From JAJXWB01 sp965246795 (GTDB lineage Bacteria; Pseudomonadota; Alphaproteobacteria; Rhizobiales; Beijerinckiaceae): a stretch of 64,000 nt of DNA. Within the stretch, counting starts at the first letter, position 1. Every line of letters begins with the position of its first letter. Below, one piece after another: positions 7,269 through 15,522 of this stretch. The stretch spans positions 124,001 to 188,000 of the forward strand of contig CBDFFN010000012.1 of NCBI GenBank assembly GCA_965246795.1, given 5' to 3'. The notes under the pieces were generated by a model. The model saw only the letters and a list, made by a program, of their open reading frames with translations, made no database searches and was not told the DNA's origin. The position numbers and the translations under genes are program-made.

Positions 7269-8204
7269 TCATCGCCCCGCGGCGAGGCCCGACAGCATCA
7301 GTTGCAGGTTCTGCACCGCGGCGCTCGACGCGCCCTTCCCGAGATTGTCGAGACGGGCGACGAGCACGGCCTGCCGTTTCGCCTCGTCGCCATAGACCGC
7401 GACCTCGAGCAGATTGGTGCCGTTCAGGCCGAGCGCATCGAGCCGGCCTTTCGGACTGGCCGGTGCGACACGAACGAAGATCGAGCGTTCGTAGTGGGCT
7501 CGTAACGCGGCTTCGAGATCAGCGACGGTCGGCTGGACCGGCAACGCATCGAGATGCAGCGGGATCGAAACGATCATGCCCTCGCGAAAATTGCCGACCG
7601 ACGGCACGAAGATCGGCGGCCCGCCAAGCCGCGCATAAGCGACGATCTCTGGCACGTGCTTGTGCCCGAGGCCGAGCCCGTAAAGCTCGAACAGCGGTGC
7701 ACGATGCGACTCGTAGGCCTCGATCATCTGCCGGCCGCCGCCGGAATAACCGGACACGGCGTTGATCGAGAGCGGATGGTCGGACGGCAACAGGCCGGCA
7801 TCGATCAGCGGCCGCAGCAGCGCGATCGCGCCGGTCGCGTAACAGCCGGGGTTCGCGACGCGTCGCGCACCAGCAATGTGCTCGCCCTGGCCCTTCGCAA
7901 GTTCCGGGAACCCGTAGACCCAGTCCGGATCGACACGATGTGCGGTCGAGGCATCGAGCACGCGCGGACCATCATCGCCAAGGCTCGCGATAATGCCTGC
8001 GGTTTCGCGCGCCGCCTCGTCCGGCAGGCACAGCACCGCGATGTCGACGGAGGCCAGAAGCTCGGTCTTGGCGCCGGGGTCCTTGCGATGCTCTGGTGCG
8101 ATCGAAACGAGTTCGATATCGCGTTCGCCGCCGAGTTTCTCGCGAATCTCGAGACCGGTCGTGCCTGCCTCGCCGTCGATGAAGATTTTTGCCGTGCCCG
8201 CCAT
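7269..8204 (-). CDS. argC: N-acetyl-gamma-glutamyl-phosphate reductase (short type)
   Basis: Third enzyme of arginine biosynthesis: NADPH-dependent reduction of N-acetylglutamyl phosphate to the semialdehyde. The 311-residue length and the N-terminus (KIFIDGEAGTTGLEIREKL) identify the shorter form common in alphaproteobacteria. Nucleotide binding uses the GEAGTTG loop, and the active-site Cys is C121 in ANPGCYATGA. AVSGYSGGGRQMIE is also conserved. It is divergent from the Nudix gene; the shared upstream region contains an 18-base perfect palindrome at 8237-8254. Confidence 0.94.
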   Translation of the reverse strand: MAGTAKIFIDGEAGTTGLEIREKLGGERDIELVSIAPEHRKDPGAKTELLASVDIAVLCLPDEAARETAGIIASLGDDGPRVLDASTAHRVDPDWVYGFPELAKGQGEHIAGARRVANPGCYATGAIALLRPLIDAGLLPSDHPLSINAVSGYSGGGRQMIEAYESHRAPLFELYGLGLGHKHVPEIVAYARLGGPPIFVPSVGNFREGMIVSIPLHLDALPVQPTVADLEAALRAHYERSIFVRVAPASPKGRLDALGLNGTNLLEVAVYGDEAKRQAVLVARLDNLGKGASSAAVQNLQLMLSGLAAGR

Positions 8205-8236
8205 TTTTCGCTCCCGTTCCGTCTGCCTGTCCCTGC

Positions 8237-8254
8237 GATGACGCGCGCGTCATC
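8237..8254. promoter_or_regulatory. 18-base perfect palindrome in the argC/Nudix divergent region
   Basis: GATGACGCGCGCGTCATC is fully self-complementary with no loop, as expected for a dimeric repressor site. It lies 32 bases upstream of argC and about 130 bases upstream of the chosen Nudix start. No regulator can be assigned; in GC-rich DNA an alternating GC core could arise by chance. Confidence 0.3.
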
Positions 8255-8381
8255 GACCTGAAATCATCGGCGACGGCGGAGGCGTGCGGCGTGGGTCTGC
8301 ATGTTGCGCGTGCAATACACGGGCTCGCACTTTTCGACAATGCCGGTTGGTGCGAGGCGCGCGCCGTCGTATCGGCTGGCC

Positions 8382-9014
8382 ATGTCGTTCGGATTTACGT
8401 TGGCGTTACGCGAAAAGGTCCGAAGCGCACTTGCCGGCTTCGACCGTCTCGATCCCGTCCATGCTGGCGATCCCCTGAAACACGCTGCGGTCGTCATCGC
8501 GCTCTGCGAGACCGCGCCGGGTTCTGGCGAAGTAGCGTTCCTACTGACGCGCCGCGCCGCGACCTTGCGCGGCCACGCCGGACAATGGGCACTACCCGGC
8601 GGGCGCTGCGACTCCGGCGAGACGACGGCGCAGGCGGCGTTGCGCGAGCTGCATGAGGAACTCGGCCTGCGTCTCTATGAGGCCGATCTGCTTGGGCATC
8701 TCGATGATTATATCTCGCGCTCGGGCTACCGCATCTCGCCGGTCGTCGCGTGGTGGAATGGCGACGGCGATCTGCAGCCAAACCTCGCCGAAGTCGCATC
8801 GGCGCATCGCGTGCCGCTGGCGAACATCGCGCATCCCGATGCGGTGAGCTTCGTGAGCATTGCGGAAAGCGAACGGCGTGTCGTGCGGCTTCGATTGATG
8901 GACAGTTTCATCCACGCGCCGACGGCGGCGATGCTCTACCAGTTCGGCGAGTTGCTCTGTGGGCGCATCACGCGCGTCGCCGATCTGGAACAACCTGTTT
9001 TCGCGTGGAAGTGA
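8382..9014 (+). CDS. Nudix hydrolase, CoA pyrophosphatase type
   Basis: The Nudix box is intact: GGRCDSGETTAQAALRELHEELG follows the GX5EX7REUXEEXGU pattern, with an LPGG lead-in. The preceding LLTRRAATLRGHAGQWALPGG and the later ISRSGYRISPVVAW place it with CoA pyrophosphatases, which cleave CoA or its oxidised forms to phosphopantetheine and 3',5'-ADP. The ATG at 8382 (MSFGFTLALREKV) gives 210 residues, normal for the family; in-frame starts at 8301 and 8340 would add an unconserved N-terminus. The gene ends directly against the convergent metallo-hydrolase gene. Confidence 0.85.
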   Translation: MSFGFTLALREKVRSALAGFDRLDPVHAGDPLKHAAVVIALCETAPGSGEVAFLLTRRAATLRGHAGQWALPGGRCDSGETTAQAALRELHEELGLRLYEADLLGHLDDYISRSGYRISPVVAWWNGDGDLQPNLAEVASAHRVPLANIAHPDAVSFVSIAESERRVVRLRLMDSFIHAPTAAMLYQFGELLCGRITRVADLEQPVFAWK

Positions 9015-9788
9015 TCAGATCGTAACGGCCTGACCCGGCGGCAGCGTCACGAGTCGGTCGGCAAGGCCAAGCGTCTTGAACGCCTCTGCCGCCTCCTCGG
9101 ACGTTTCCTTGAAATGCGCCCAGCCGTAATTGTGCACGATCGCGATCTTCGCTTGCGGGAACGCGTGCGCGACTTCCAACGCATCGTTGTTGTCCATCGT
9201 GACGTGGAATTTTCCGCGCGGCTCGGCCGAGCCTGCGAAGACCATGACAAGACGCGGTGTGCAACGGCGCGCGACTTCGGCGACGCCTTCGTACCAGACG
9301 GTGTCGCCCGTGATGTAGACGGCATCGCCCGGCGTGGTGAGGCCGAGTGCGAAGCCAACGACCTCGCCGGAGATCGGCTCGATGCCAGGCGGTCCGTGTC
9401 GTGCGGGCGTTGCGGTCACGCGGACGGCGCGCCCGTCTTTCGCAAGCGATGTCGCGTCCCACGGCGCAAGGCCATGCGCATTGCCGCCGAGGCGTTCCGC
9501 GCCGACTTTCGTTGTTAGCGTTTGCTTGGCGCGCGGAAGAATCGCCCGCCCGGCATGATCGAGATTGTCGAAATGCTGATCGTGGCTGAGCAGGATCGCG
9601 TCGATCGAACCAAGTGCGTCGGCCGCAAGCGCCGGCCCGGCCGTCTTCTCCAGCGTCACGGCGCCGGCTTTGGCCGCCTCGTAACGGCGTGGCGGATCGA
9701 AGGTCGGGTCGGTCAAAAGCCGGAAGCCCGCGATCTCGATCAGGACCGTCGGGCCGCCGATCAGCGTTAGCCTGATTTCATTTTTCAT
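9015..9788 (-). CDS. Metallo-beta-lactamase-fold hydrolase (UlaG-like)
   Basis: A 257-residue cytoplasmic protein. It starts MKNEIRLTLIGGPTVLIEIA, like UlaG-type metal-dependent hydrolases that open with a beta hairpin and a GHAT-like turn. The metal site is ILLSHDQHFDNLDHAGR, with His and Asp in near-canonical HxHxD spacing. Further metal residues fit HGPPG and YITGDTVWYEG. The frame is open upstream to 9998, but the start at 9788 is the first ATG before conserved sequence. The substrate is unknown. Confidence 0.85.
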   Translation of the reverse strand: MKNEIRLTLIGGPTVLIEIAGFRLLTDPTFDPPRRYEAAKAGAVTLEKTAGPALAADALGSIDAILLSHDQHFDNLDHAGRAILPRAKQTLTTKVGAERLGGNAHGLAPWDATSLAKDGRAVRVTATPARHGPPGIEPISGEVVGFALGLTTPGDAVYITGDTVWYEGVAEVARRCTPRLVMVFAGSAEPRGKFHVTMDNNDALEVAHAFPQAKIAIVHNYGWAHFKETSEEAAEAFKTLGLADRLVTLPPGQAVTI

Positions 9789-9859
9789 CGATCGATGCTC
9801 CGCTTTCGACACACGAAGTGCTCCCGCACCACCCGTCGCGGAAGTGCCAATCAAAGATG

Positions 9860-10801
9860 TCAGCCCCGCGTCGCTAGCATCTGCAGATAGCGCTGCACGA
9901 CGCTTGCCGCCGCGACCGCCGTAATGTCGGCGTGATCGAACGGCGGACAGGTTTCGACGACATCCATGCCGCGCCAGTCGAGATCGCGTAGCGCCCACAG
10001 CGCGCCGAGCGCCTGTGCGCTGGTGAGACCGCCGGCGACCGGCGTGCCGGTACCGGGCGCAAAGGCCGGATCGAGCGCGTCGATGTCAAACGAAAGATAC
10101 GCCCCGCCCTGCCCGACCTGCGCGCGGATACGGTCTGCGATCTCGCTTGCGCGCATGTCTGCACATTCGTCGGCAGTCAGGATCGCAATGCCGCAGTCAC
10201 GCGGCGCGACGGTGCGCACGCCGATCTGCATCGAGCGCTCGGGATGGATGAGCCCATGCTTCACCGCGATCGTGACAAAGGAGCCGTGCGAGATCGCGTC
10301 GTCGCCGTCGTCCCACGTGTCCTGATGTGCGTCGAACTGCACGAGTGCGAGCGGCCCGTGTTTCGCGACATGCGCTCGCAGCAGCGGCAGCGTGATGAAA
10401 TGATCGCCGCCGAGCGTGACGAGATGCGTACTCGCATCGATGATCGTTCTCGCCTGCGCTTCGATCGCGAGCGGCGTGTTGGGCGTGAGGCCACGCGGCA
10501 GTGCACAGTCGCCGTAGTCGATGACCGTCATGTCGGCGAAGGGATCGCGGCGCGACGGATATTGCGGATCGCCGTCGAAGATCGCCGACGCCGCGCGGAT
10601 CGCGCGCGGACCGAAGCGCGCACCCGGCCGGTTCGAGGTCGCACCATCGAAGGGCACACCCCAGATCGCGACATCGACGCCGGCGAGGTCTTTCGTGTAG
10701 CGCCGGCGCATGAAGGATAGCGCGCCGGAGAAGGTCGCCTCCTCCGCGCCGCTGCGTAGAGCGCCAGTGAAGGCGTTGTCGATGGGCTCGCTCACGCACA
10801 C
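9860..10801 (-). CDS. speB: Agmatinase / ureohydrolase-family protein
   Basis: This binuclear manganese enzyme of the arginase fold would hydrolyse agmatine to putrescine and urea. All metal-binding motifs are present: LGGDHFIT, VQFDAHQDTWDD and SFDIDALDPAFAPGTGTP. The 313-residue length is normal. The start codon is GTG; a nearby in-frame GTG gives MSEPIDNAF. Related ureohydrolases use guanidinobutyrate or other guanidines, so the exact substrate is an inference from overall similarity. Confidence 0.88.
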   Translation of the reverse strand: MCVSEPIDNAFTGALRSGAEEATFSGALSFMRRRYTKDLAGVDVAIWGVPFDGATSNRPGARFGPRAIRAASAIFDGDPQYPSRRDPFADMTVIDYGDCALPRGLTPNTPLAIEAQARTIIDASTHLVTLGGDHFITLPLLRAHVAKHGPLALVQFDAHQDTWDDGDDAISHGSFVTIAVKHGLIHPERSMQIGVRTVAPRDCGIAILTADECADMRASEIADRIRAQVGQGGAYLSFDIDALDPAFAPGTGTPVAGGLTSAQALGALWALRDLDWRGMDVVETCPPFDHADITAVAAASVVQRYLQMLATRG

Positions 10802-10870
10802 CGTCCGTTTGTCGTCGCTGGCCAGATGTGGCGGGGGTAAGCCATACTGGGCCTTTCGAGGGGGCTCTTC

Positions 10871-11656
10871 ATGTCGTTTGTTTCGCGTGTCCTGCGGGAT
10901 TCTTTCAAGAGGCCGGGGGCATTACGCTGTGCGGCAGCCGCAGCGCTGCTTGTTGCCGGCGCATTGCCGGCATTCAGCAGCATCGCGCGGTCGCCCTCGT
11001 CGAACGTCATTGTAATCTACGGAACGGAACCTGGCGGCACGGCGATCGACTGCGCCAGCAGCACGGATTGCGACCACGGACCGGTGTCCGAGGCGATGGC
11101 AAAGAGCCTGGACGTCGCGGAGATGCCGTTTGCGCGCTTTTTCGATCGCGCCAATGCCGAGGTGCGCGTTCTTACAGCAAGTCGGCAGGCGCTAAGTCTT
11201 TTCGCGACTGACACACTCGACAGCCCGATCTGCGCGCCGTCCGGAGCGCGCAAAGCCATCGTCCTCGGTAATGCCGCCTATACAAACCTTCCCGCATTGA
11301 AAGGTCCGCGAGGCGACGTCACGCTGATGGCGACGAAATTCCGCGGCATGAAATTCGATGTATCCGAGCGCTTGGATCAGAACCTCGACACGCTGATCGC
11401 CGACATCGGCAAGCTGACCGGCCCGACCGACGATGTCGGCACGCTCGTCGTTTATTACGCCGGACACGGCCTGACCGCGGCGGGGAAGACGCTCATTCCC
11501 GCAACCCTCGATGGAAAGACCGAAGACCTGCGTGCAGAGCGTGGCGTCATCGTCGTGCAGGATCTCATCGACGCGTTGGCGCAGGCCAAGGCTGCACGAA
11601 AGATCCTGATCCTTGACACGTATTTTCCGGCCGTACCGGGCACGATCAATCGCTGA
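10871..11656 (+). CDS. Secreted caspase-fold (C14) protein lacking the catalytic cysteine
   Basis: A 261-residue protein with an N-terminal hydrophobic export segment (AAAAALLVAGALPAF). A caspase p20-like domain starts near residue 127 (RKAIVLGNAAYTNLPAL). The His of the dyad is present in VVYYAGHG (H199). Where a caspase homologue has the DAC motif, this one has D249-T250-Y251 (KILILDTYFPAVPG), so Cys is replaced by Tyr, and the protein ends 10 residues later. It is therefore probably proteolytically dead and truncated after the p20 region. A second, apparently intact caspase-fold protein lies about 2.5 kb downstream. A pseudo-enzyme or a decaying gene are both possible. Confidence 0.75.
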   Translation: MSFVSRVLRDSFKRPGALRCAAAAALLVAGALPAFSSIARSPSSNVIVIYGTEPGGTAIDCASSTDCDHGPVSEAMAKSLDVAEMPFARFFDRANAEVRVLTASRQALSLFATDTLDSPICAPSGARKAIVLGNAAYTNLPALKGPRGDVTLMATKFRGMKFDVSERLDQNLDTLIADIGKLTGPTDDVGTLVVYYAGHGLTAAGKTLIPATLDGKTEDLRAERGVIVVQDLIDALAQAKAARKILILDTYFPAVPGTINR

Positions 11657-11660
11657 AATG

Positions 11661-11685
11661 AAAAAGGGCGGCCGAAGCCGCCCTT
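11661..11685 (-). terminator. Rho-independent terminator of rplM-rpsI
   Basis: AAGGGCGGC (11664-11672), loop CGAA, GCCGCCCTT (11677-11685). On the minus strand the hairpin is followed by TTTTTCATTTC, a good U-tract. It sits 21 bases after the rpsI stop. Confidence 0.88.
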
Positions 11686-11706
11686 GGATCGTCGAAGGGA
11701 GAGCCC

Positions 11707-12192
11707 TCAGCGCTTCGAGAACTGGAAGCTGCGGCGGGCTTTCTTGCGGCCGTACTTCTTGCGCTCGACGACGCGCGCGTCGCGGGTGAGGAAGCCTTCG
11801 TGCTTCAGCGCGGGACGAAGGTCCGGCTCGAAATGCGTCAGCGCCTTCGCGAGGCCGTGGCGCACCGCGCCGGCCTGACCCGACAATCCACCGCCGGCGA
11901 CCGTGATCGAGATGTCGTACTGTCCGAGGCGGTTCGAGATCACCAGCGGCTGCTGCAGGATCATGCGCAGCACGGGGCGCGCGAAATAGACTTCCAGCGT
12001 ACGGCCGTTGACGGTCGTTGCGCCCTTGCCCGGCTTGATCCAGACGCGCGCAACGGCGTTCTTGCGCTTGCCGGTGGCATAGGCACGGCCGAGTTTGTCG
12101 AGCTTCTGCGAATAGCGGGGCGCATCGGACACAACCGCGCCATCGGCGCCGCCAGCCTTGAGGTCCTGCAGAGAGGAGAGTGTCTCGGCCAT
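11707..12192 (-). CDS. rpsI: 30S ribosomal protein S9
   Basis: The 161-residue protein has an N-terminal extension usual in alphaproteobacteria, followed by the S9 core (AYATGKRKNAVARVWIKPG). It ends in the basic tail YGRKKARRSFQFSKR, whose last residues normally reach the peptidyl-tRNA anticodon in the P site. It follows rplM after two bases, the usual rplM-rpsI operon, and is followed by a clear terminator. Confidence 0.98.
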   Translation of the reverse strand: MAETLSSLQDLKAGGADGAVVSDAPRYSQKLDKLGRAYATGKRKNAVARVWIKPGKGATTVNGRTLEVYFARPVLRMILQQPLVISNRLGQYDISITVAGGGLSGQAGAVRHGLAKALTHFEPDLRPALKHEGFLTRDARVVERKKYGRKKARRSFQFSKR

Positions 12193-12194
12193 TC

Positions 12195-12665
12195 TCAGGC
12201 GCTCCGGCTGTTCTTGGAGTTCATAGCGGCGATATCGAGCGGCGCAGGTGTCTGCGCCTCATGCGGGTGAGTGCCGCCTTTATAGACGCGCAGATTACCG
12301 AGTTGCTGGCGTCCAAGGGGACCACGCGGAAGCATGCGCTCCACCGCCTTCTCGACGATACGCTCGGGAAAACGCCCGTCGAGGATGTTCTTCGCCGAAC
12401 GCTCCTTGATGCCACCGGGATAGCCCGTGTGGTGGTAATAAACCTTCTGCTCGCGCTTGCGGCCCGTAAAGACGATCTTCTCGGCATTGATGACGATGAT
12501 GTTGTCGCCACAATCCATGTGTGCCGTAAACGTCGGTTTGTGCTTGCCGCGAAGCCGGAGCGCGATCAGCGACGCCAACCTGCCAACGACAAGCCCTGCC
12601 GCGTCGATCACAAACCACTTTTTGTCGATGTCGGCGGGTTTCGCCGAGAATGTCTTGCCGAACAT
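12195..12665 (-). CDS. rplM: 50S ribosomal protein L13
   Basis: The 156-residue protein matches L13: KKWFVIDAAGLVVGRLAS near the start, DNIIVINAEKIVFTGRK in the middle, and MLPRGPLGRQQLGNLRVYKG towards the end. It is an early-assembly protein of the large subunit. The first gene of the rplM-rpsI operon, it has a 5' region of about 130 bases shared with the end of the thioesterase gene. In several bacteria L13 autoregulates; no leader structure is evident here beyond a small palindrome at 12794-12811. Confidence 0.98.
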   Translation of the reverse strand: MFGKTFSAKPADIDKKWFVIDAAGLVVGRLASLIALRLRGKHKPTFTAHMDCGDNIIVINAEKIVFTGRKREQKVYYHHTGYPGGIKERSAKNILDGRFPERIVEKAVERMLPRGPLGRQQLGNLRVYKGGTHPHEAQTPAPLDIAAMNSKNSRSA

Positions 12666-12793
12666 GACCGATCCGATGCGATGAAAACAGCCGCGAAGAC
12701 GCGGCCGGGTCGAGGCGGTTCCTACGCAACGACGACTGAATCGTCAACCCGCAGACACGAAGAAGTCCACGTCAAATCAAGCAAGAGATGATA

Positions 12794-12811
12794 GCGGTAT
12801 TATGATACCGC
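12794..12811. repeat. Palindrome at the end of the thioesterase gene, upstream of rplM
   Basis: GCGGTAT (12794-12800), loop TATG, ATACCGC (12805-12811): a 7-base perfect stem that includes the thioesterase stop codon. A further ATACCGC follows at 12815-12821. It may be a weak terminator for the thioesterase gene or an operator for rplM; no T-run supports the first. Confidence 0.3.
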
Positions 12812-13237
12812 AGTATACCGCGGCAGGACATAGGTGCCCGTGGCGTGGGCGAGGATCGTGTCTTCGCCCTGGGAACGGATCGAGGCCTCGCCGACAGCAA
12901 GCGTCCGGCCGACGCGCAGCAGTTTGCAGTCGGCGATGAGGTCGCGCACCGGCGGTCGCGAGAGGAAGTTGAGCGTCAGGCTGGTCGTCGCCGCCAAAGG
13001 CACCCAGCCGACCGTCGCGAGAACCGCGACATAGAGCGCGCAATCGACGAGTTCGAACATCGCGGGGCCGGAGATGGTGTTGCCCGGACGTAGGTGGCGC
13101 TCCGCCACCGACAGCCGCACGCGCGCGCTCATCGGCGCGGCAGCCTCGATATGCATGCTGCCTTTCAGGCCAAAGGCTTGGGGGAATTCGACGACGAGAC
13201 GCCGTTCAATTTCCGCAGCATCGAGATGTTCGCTCAT
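12800..13237 (-). CDS. PaaI-family (hotdog-fold) thioesterase
   Basis: A 145-residue single hotdog domain. HLRPGNTISGPAMFELVDCALY matches the catalytic helix of the PaaI/YbgC-like group (the GPxMFxLxD pattern), and the second half has TTSLTLNFLSRPP. Such proteins hydrolyse acyl-CoA or phenylacetyl-CoA-type thioesters in the cytoplasm. It is divergent from an enoyl-CoA hydratase 72 bases away, a context of acyl-CoA turnover. The ATG at 13237 begins the conserved region. Confidence 0.85.
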   Translation of the reverse strand: MSEHLDAAEIERRLVVEFPQAFGLKGSMHIEAAAPMSARVRLSVAERHLRPGNTISGPAMFELVDCALYVAVLATVGWVPLAATTSLTLNFLSRPPVRDLIADCKLLRVGRTLAVGEASIRSQGEDTILAHATGTYVLPRYTAVS

Positions 13238-13309
13238 GGCAGCGTCTTGGCCGATGGGCGGCAGAGAGACAAGCTTGCGCCGGACGATCCTGCACGTCAG
13301 TTTCCGGGC

Positions 13310-14140
13310 ATGTCCGACGCCGCAACCCTTACCTCGCCCTCGCGCACCGCAACGCCCTTGCGCGTCGAAGATCGGCCAGGCGGCGTCCGCATCCTCACGC
13401 TCGACAATCCCGCGACGCGCAACGCGCTTTCGCTCGGAATGCTCGACGCACTGTCGGACGCTGTTGCCGCTGCGGCGCAGGACACTGCGGTGCGCGTTGT
13501 CGTTATCGCCGCGGACGGTCCGGCCTTCTCGTCCGGTCACGATCTTAAACAGCTCACCGGACATCGCACCGATAGTGATGCCGGACGCGCTTTTTTCGAC
13601 GAGACGTTTGCCGCCTGCTCGGCATTTATGCAGGCGGTGGTGGCATTGCCAAAGCCAGTGATCGCCGCCGTCGAAGGCATGGCAGCCGCCGCCGGATGCC
13701 AGCTCGTATCGACTTGTGACCTGGCTATCGCGGGCACGGGCGCGCGGTTTTTGACGCCGGGCGTGTCGATCGGATTGTTCTGCACAACACCGATGGTCGG
13801 CATTACGCGCAATGTCGCGCGCAAGCACGCAATGGAAATGCTGCTGACGGGCGAGCCGATCGTTGCGCAGGAGGCCTATCGCATCGGGCTCGTTAACCGC
13901 GTGGTGCCGCAGGGCGCGGCGCTTGGCGAAGCGATCGCTCTTGCAGAAAAGATCGCGGCACGGTCCGCGATGACGCTCGCGACCGGTAAGCGCGCCTTCT
14001 ACGACAGTGTCGACCGGCCGATGCACGAGGCCTACGAACGCGCGAGCCGTGTGATGATCGAAAACATGCTGGCTGACGATGCCGCCGAAGGCATCGGCGC
14101 CTTTATCGACAAGCGCGATCCGGTCTGGCGAGACCGCTAA
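13310..14140 (+). CDS. Enoyl-CoA hydratase/isomerase-family (crotonase) protein
   Basis: The 276-residue protein has the crotonase fold. SSGHDLKQLTGHR and VEGMAAAAGCQLVSTCDLAIAG form the two oxyanion-hole segments, and FLTPGVSIGLFCTTPM and KHAMEMLLTGEPIVAQEAY follow. The second Glu expected in classical hydratases is not obvious (GISIGLFCTTP-type sequence), so this resembles the ECHDC3-like subgroup rather than the beta-oxidation hydratase. Substrate unknown. The ATG at 13310 (MSDAATL) was chosen over the open frame upstream. Confidence 0.86.
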   Translation: MSDAATLTSPSRTATPLRVEDRPGGVRILTLDNPATRNALSLGMLDALSDAVAAAAQDTAVRVVVIAADGPAFSSGHDLKQLTGHRTDSDAGRAFFDETFAACSAFMQAVVALPKPVIAAVEGMAAAAGCQLVSTCDLAIAGTGARFLTPGVSIGLFCTTPMVGITRNVARKHAMEMLLTGEPIVAQEAYRIGLVNRVVPQGAALGEAIALAEKIAARSAMTLATGKRAFYDSVDRPMHEAYERASRVMIENMLADDAAEGIGAFIDKRDPVWRDR

Positions 14141-14220
14141 AAGGCGCGGATCGACGCGTCTGAGCAGCTTGCAAAGAACTCTGCCCTGAGGCTGACTGAT
14201 CGCGCGATGAAGGGGGCGAC

Positions 14221-15522
14221 GTGATCCGCATTCTGTACTTGTTGCTCGCGCTGCTGCCGCTCGGCGGGTGTTTGCTGAGCGACTATGACATTGAGCTGCA
14301 GACGCCGTCCGTCCAAAGACTAACCGAGGGCACGTACGAATGGCGCGAGGGAGACGGTGCTGCCCATCGTTTCTCAATGACACGACGCGGCACTAATTAC
14401 GTCTATCGCGCGCTTGAAAAACCTAACGAGACGCTCGAAGCCAAGATTTTTCGCTCAGTCGATCCGAAGACTTGGATTTTGTCGTTCCGAAAGCCTGAAG
14501 AGAGGTACTCATTGTATCTCTTCGCCCGAGAAAATAGCTCGAATAACAGTTATTCGATCTTTTCGTTCGACCGAGCACGATTGCCGCCTGATTTGCGAAC
14601 CGCGATCGATTCCGGGTCTGGCGATCCGCGTATCCTCAAAGGCGAGTCGGATACGCTTCGGTTTCTGAATACCGTAGCGGTTCGCAACCTGCTAACCGGA
14701 AATGTCGTCGTAACAAAAGTGGACGAGGCTCCTCGCCCCCAAGCCTCAGCCGCACCCTTTTCCGACCGCCCCTTCTGCAACGGCACAACCAACCGTTTCG
14801 CGCTTGTCATCGGCAACCAAACGTACGAAGGCGCGCTGCAGGCACTGACCAATCCACGCGCCGATGCCACGGCACTGACGAAAGTTCTCTGCGAAAACGG
14901 CTTCACGACATTCCGTTACGACGACCTGAAGATTGCCGAATTCGACCGCGCCATCGCCCGCTTCAGAACCGCCGCAGGCAATGCGGAAACGTCCTTCGTT
15001 TATTACTCGGGCCACGGCTTCGCGATGAATGGCAAGAACTGGCTCGTCCCCGTCGATGCCGGGATCGACTGCGACAGTCTCGGCAGCAACGCCGACCCCT
15101 CAAGTCTGCAACGTCGCCTTGTCGACCTCTCCGGTAGCCTGCTGTCATCCCTGCCGAAGAGCAGCAATCAGATCGTCGTAATGGATGCGTGCCGCACCGA
15201 TCCGGTGCGCTCCTGTTTCAAAGGCGGCGCCGGTCCGACGATGATCCGTGGCCTTTCCGCTCCGGGCGGATCATCCGGTCGATTGATCGTCTACGCCACG
15301 CAGGATGGCAAACCAGCGCTCGATGGCGTCGCAGGTTCGGCAAATTCTCCGTTGATGACGGCGATGCTCCAAAAATTCAGCGCGGCACCGGGCGCGAACT
15401 GGCTAGCGAGTATGGCCGATGTCTCGCGCGAGGTCGCACGTCTGACGCACAATGACCAGGTGCCCAATCTCGACATCAGCCTGCCACCAGACGGGTGCCT
15501 GGCGCGTGCCTGTGCGCCCTAG
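14221..15522 (+). CDS. Caspase-family (C14) lipoprotein
   Basis: The 433-residue protein begins with a lipoprotein signal (LLLALLPLGGC, lipid Cys at C17), so it should be anchored at the cell surface or in the periplasm. Residues about 20-170 form a variable N-terminal domain with no recognised family. The caspase p20-like domain runs from NRFALVIGNQTY (192) with His265 in FVYYSGHG and the nucleophile Cys324 in IVVMDACR. It continues past the active site through RLIVYATQDGKPALDG, so unlike the homologue at 10871-11656 it seems complete. Orthocaspases cleave after Arg/Lys, but specificity here is not known. Its stop overlaps the end of convergent comEC by 4 bases. Confidence 0.85.
   Translation: MIRILYLLLALLPLGGCLLSDYDIELQTPSVQRLTEGTYEWREGDGAAHRFSMTRRGTNYVYRALEKPNETLEAKIFRSVDPKTWILSFRKPEERYSLYLFARENSSNNSYSIFSFDRARLPPDLRTAIDSGSGDPRILKGESDTLRFLNTVAVRNLLTGNVVVTKVDEAPRPQASAAPFSDRPFCNGTTNRFALVIGNQTYEGALQALTNPRADATALTKVLCENGFTTFRYDDLKIAEFDRAIARFRTAAGNAETSFVYYSGHGFAMNGKNWLVPVDAGIDCDSLGSNADPSSLQRRLVDLSGSLLSSLPKSSNQIVVMDACRTDPVRSCFKGGAGPTMIRGLSAPGGSSGRLIVYATQDGKPALDGVAGSANSPLMTAMLQKFSAAPGANWLASMADVSREVARLTHNDQVPNLDISLPPDGCLARACAP

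Noticed and set aside
12800..14383. A 527-residue minus-strand frame that includes the hotdog thioesterase.
   Set aside because: Only its last 145 residues are conserved; the upstream part is antisense to the enoyl-CoA hydratase gene.
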